Shown here: piece after piece, positions 5,305 to 5,430 of the stretch
Position numbering within the stretch: position 1 is the stretch's first letter
Layout of the letters: each line of letters begins with the position of its first letter
Program-made: the position numbers and the translations under genes
Origin: Opitutaceae bacterium
GTDB taxonomy: Bacteria > Verrucomicrobiota > Verrucomicrobiia > Opitutales > Opitutaceae
Assembly: GCA_031254955.1 (NCBI GenBank)
Contig: JAIRTK010000197.1
Location: forward strand, 1-5,430
DNA length: 5,430 bases
Direction of reading: 5' to 3'
The notes under the pieces: generated by a model
Told to the model about the DNA's origin: nothing
Seen by the model: only the letters and a program-made list of their open reading frames with translations
Database searches by the model: none

Positions 5305-5430
5305 TATACCAATTACTAACTGAATTTACACTTTACAAATGGGGAAGCGCGCGCAAACTTCCAAGGCATGAGAACCCTCCCCCGATTTGGACCCGAACGG
5401 ATGGCCGAGCTGGAGCGCGCCTGGCGGCAG
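5305..5430 (+). mobile_element. Possible left end of an insertion sequence, cut by the window edge
   Basis: From 5306 the sequence ATACCAATTACTAACTGAAT followed by TTACACTTT aligns without gaps to the left end of element A at 21 of 31 positions, with ATACC and ACACTTT identical. About 60 bases further on, a reading frame starts (5368). A terminal repeat followed by a transposase start is the normal layout of an insertion sequence left end. The right end lies outside the window, so neither the second terminal repeat nor a target duplication can be seen. Confidence 0.35.
5368..5430 (+). CDS. Start of an open reading frame, possibly a transposase (partial)
   Basis: The frame opens after a stop at 5317-5319, has its first ATG at 5368, and stays open for 21 codons to the window edge. 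It reads MRTLPRFGPERMAELERAWR and one more residue. A short basic start followed by a helix of the form PERMAELERAWR resembles the N-terminal helix-turn-helix lead-in of IS630-type transposases and other HTH proteins; this is a guess from style. AAGG lies only one base before the ATG, too close for a normal ribosome-binding site. If it is an IS630-type enzyme, TA target duplications are expected, which fits the TA flanks of element A. Confidence 0.45.
   Translation, partial: MRTLPRFGPERMAELERAWRQ

Larger units (their letters stand above)
4923..5367. other. Gene-free repeat region right of element B
   Basis: No gene is seen. Besides the REP pair (4993-5095), the 15 bp hairpin (5185-5215) and the terminal-repeat-like stretch near 5305, it contains three small palindromes: TTTTGC/GCAAAA around GTGAT (4945-4961), TTAAC/GTTAA around TGAG (5152-5165), and CTCGGT/ACCGAG around CA (5282-5295). 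None is followed by a T-run, so they are not called as terminators. Confidence 0.55.

Overview
The window is a GC-rich, repeat-laden stretch of bacterial chromosome. It holds two full-length genes in divergent (head-to-head) orientation and the first codons of a probable third. The secreted family PL11 pectin lyase, the style of the membrane protein and the density of REP-like palindromes suggest a Verrucomicrobiota genome, perhaps Opitutaceae. That is inference from gene content and style; no rRNA or other phylogenetic marker is present.

Layout. Bases 1-462 carry no convincing gene. They hold an inverted pair of GTAG-type REP hairpins (89-252) separated by 16-17 bp tandem units, then a G-rich patch. 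Bases 463-2070 (minus strand) encode an unrecognised protein with a two-helix membrane hairpin, a long coiled coil, Pro- and Ala/Thr-rich low-complexity segments and a small C-terminal domain that looks like a carbohydrate-binding beta-sandwich. Bases 2071-2627 are the divergent intergenic region: a GAGAAC-type inverted repeat interrupted by a roughly 180 bp element (A), then a palindrome over a TATAAT box and a hairpin followed by a T-run. Bases 2628-4586 (plus strand) encode a signal-peptide-bearing rhamnogalacturonan lyase of family PL11. Bases 4584-5367 are almost entirely repeats: a diverged element (C) that starts in the lyase stop codon, element B (an inverted copy of A), another REP pair and a 15 bp perfect hairpin. 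The last 126 bases look like the left end of an insertion sequence with its transposase start (5368 onward).

The lyase would cut the rhamnogalacturonan I backbone of pectin outside the cytoplasm. Nothing visible links the membrane protein to it beyond the shared intergenic region. The most notable content is the repeat system. A, B and C combine two normally separate designs: a short transposon-like unit with terminal inverted repeats, and an inverted pair of REP hairpins with 5' GTAG feet inside it. A and B are about 95% identical over aligned bases and lie in opposite orientation around the lyase gene. Element A interrupts a simple-sequence tract whose mirror copy shows what the empty site looked like. 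The possible insertion sequence at the right edge has an end that resembles theirs, so it or a relative may have mobilised them.
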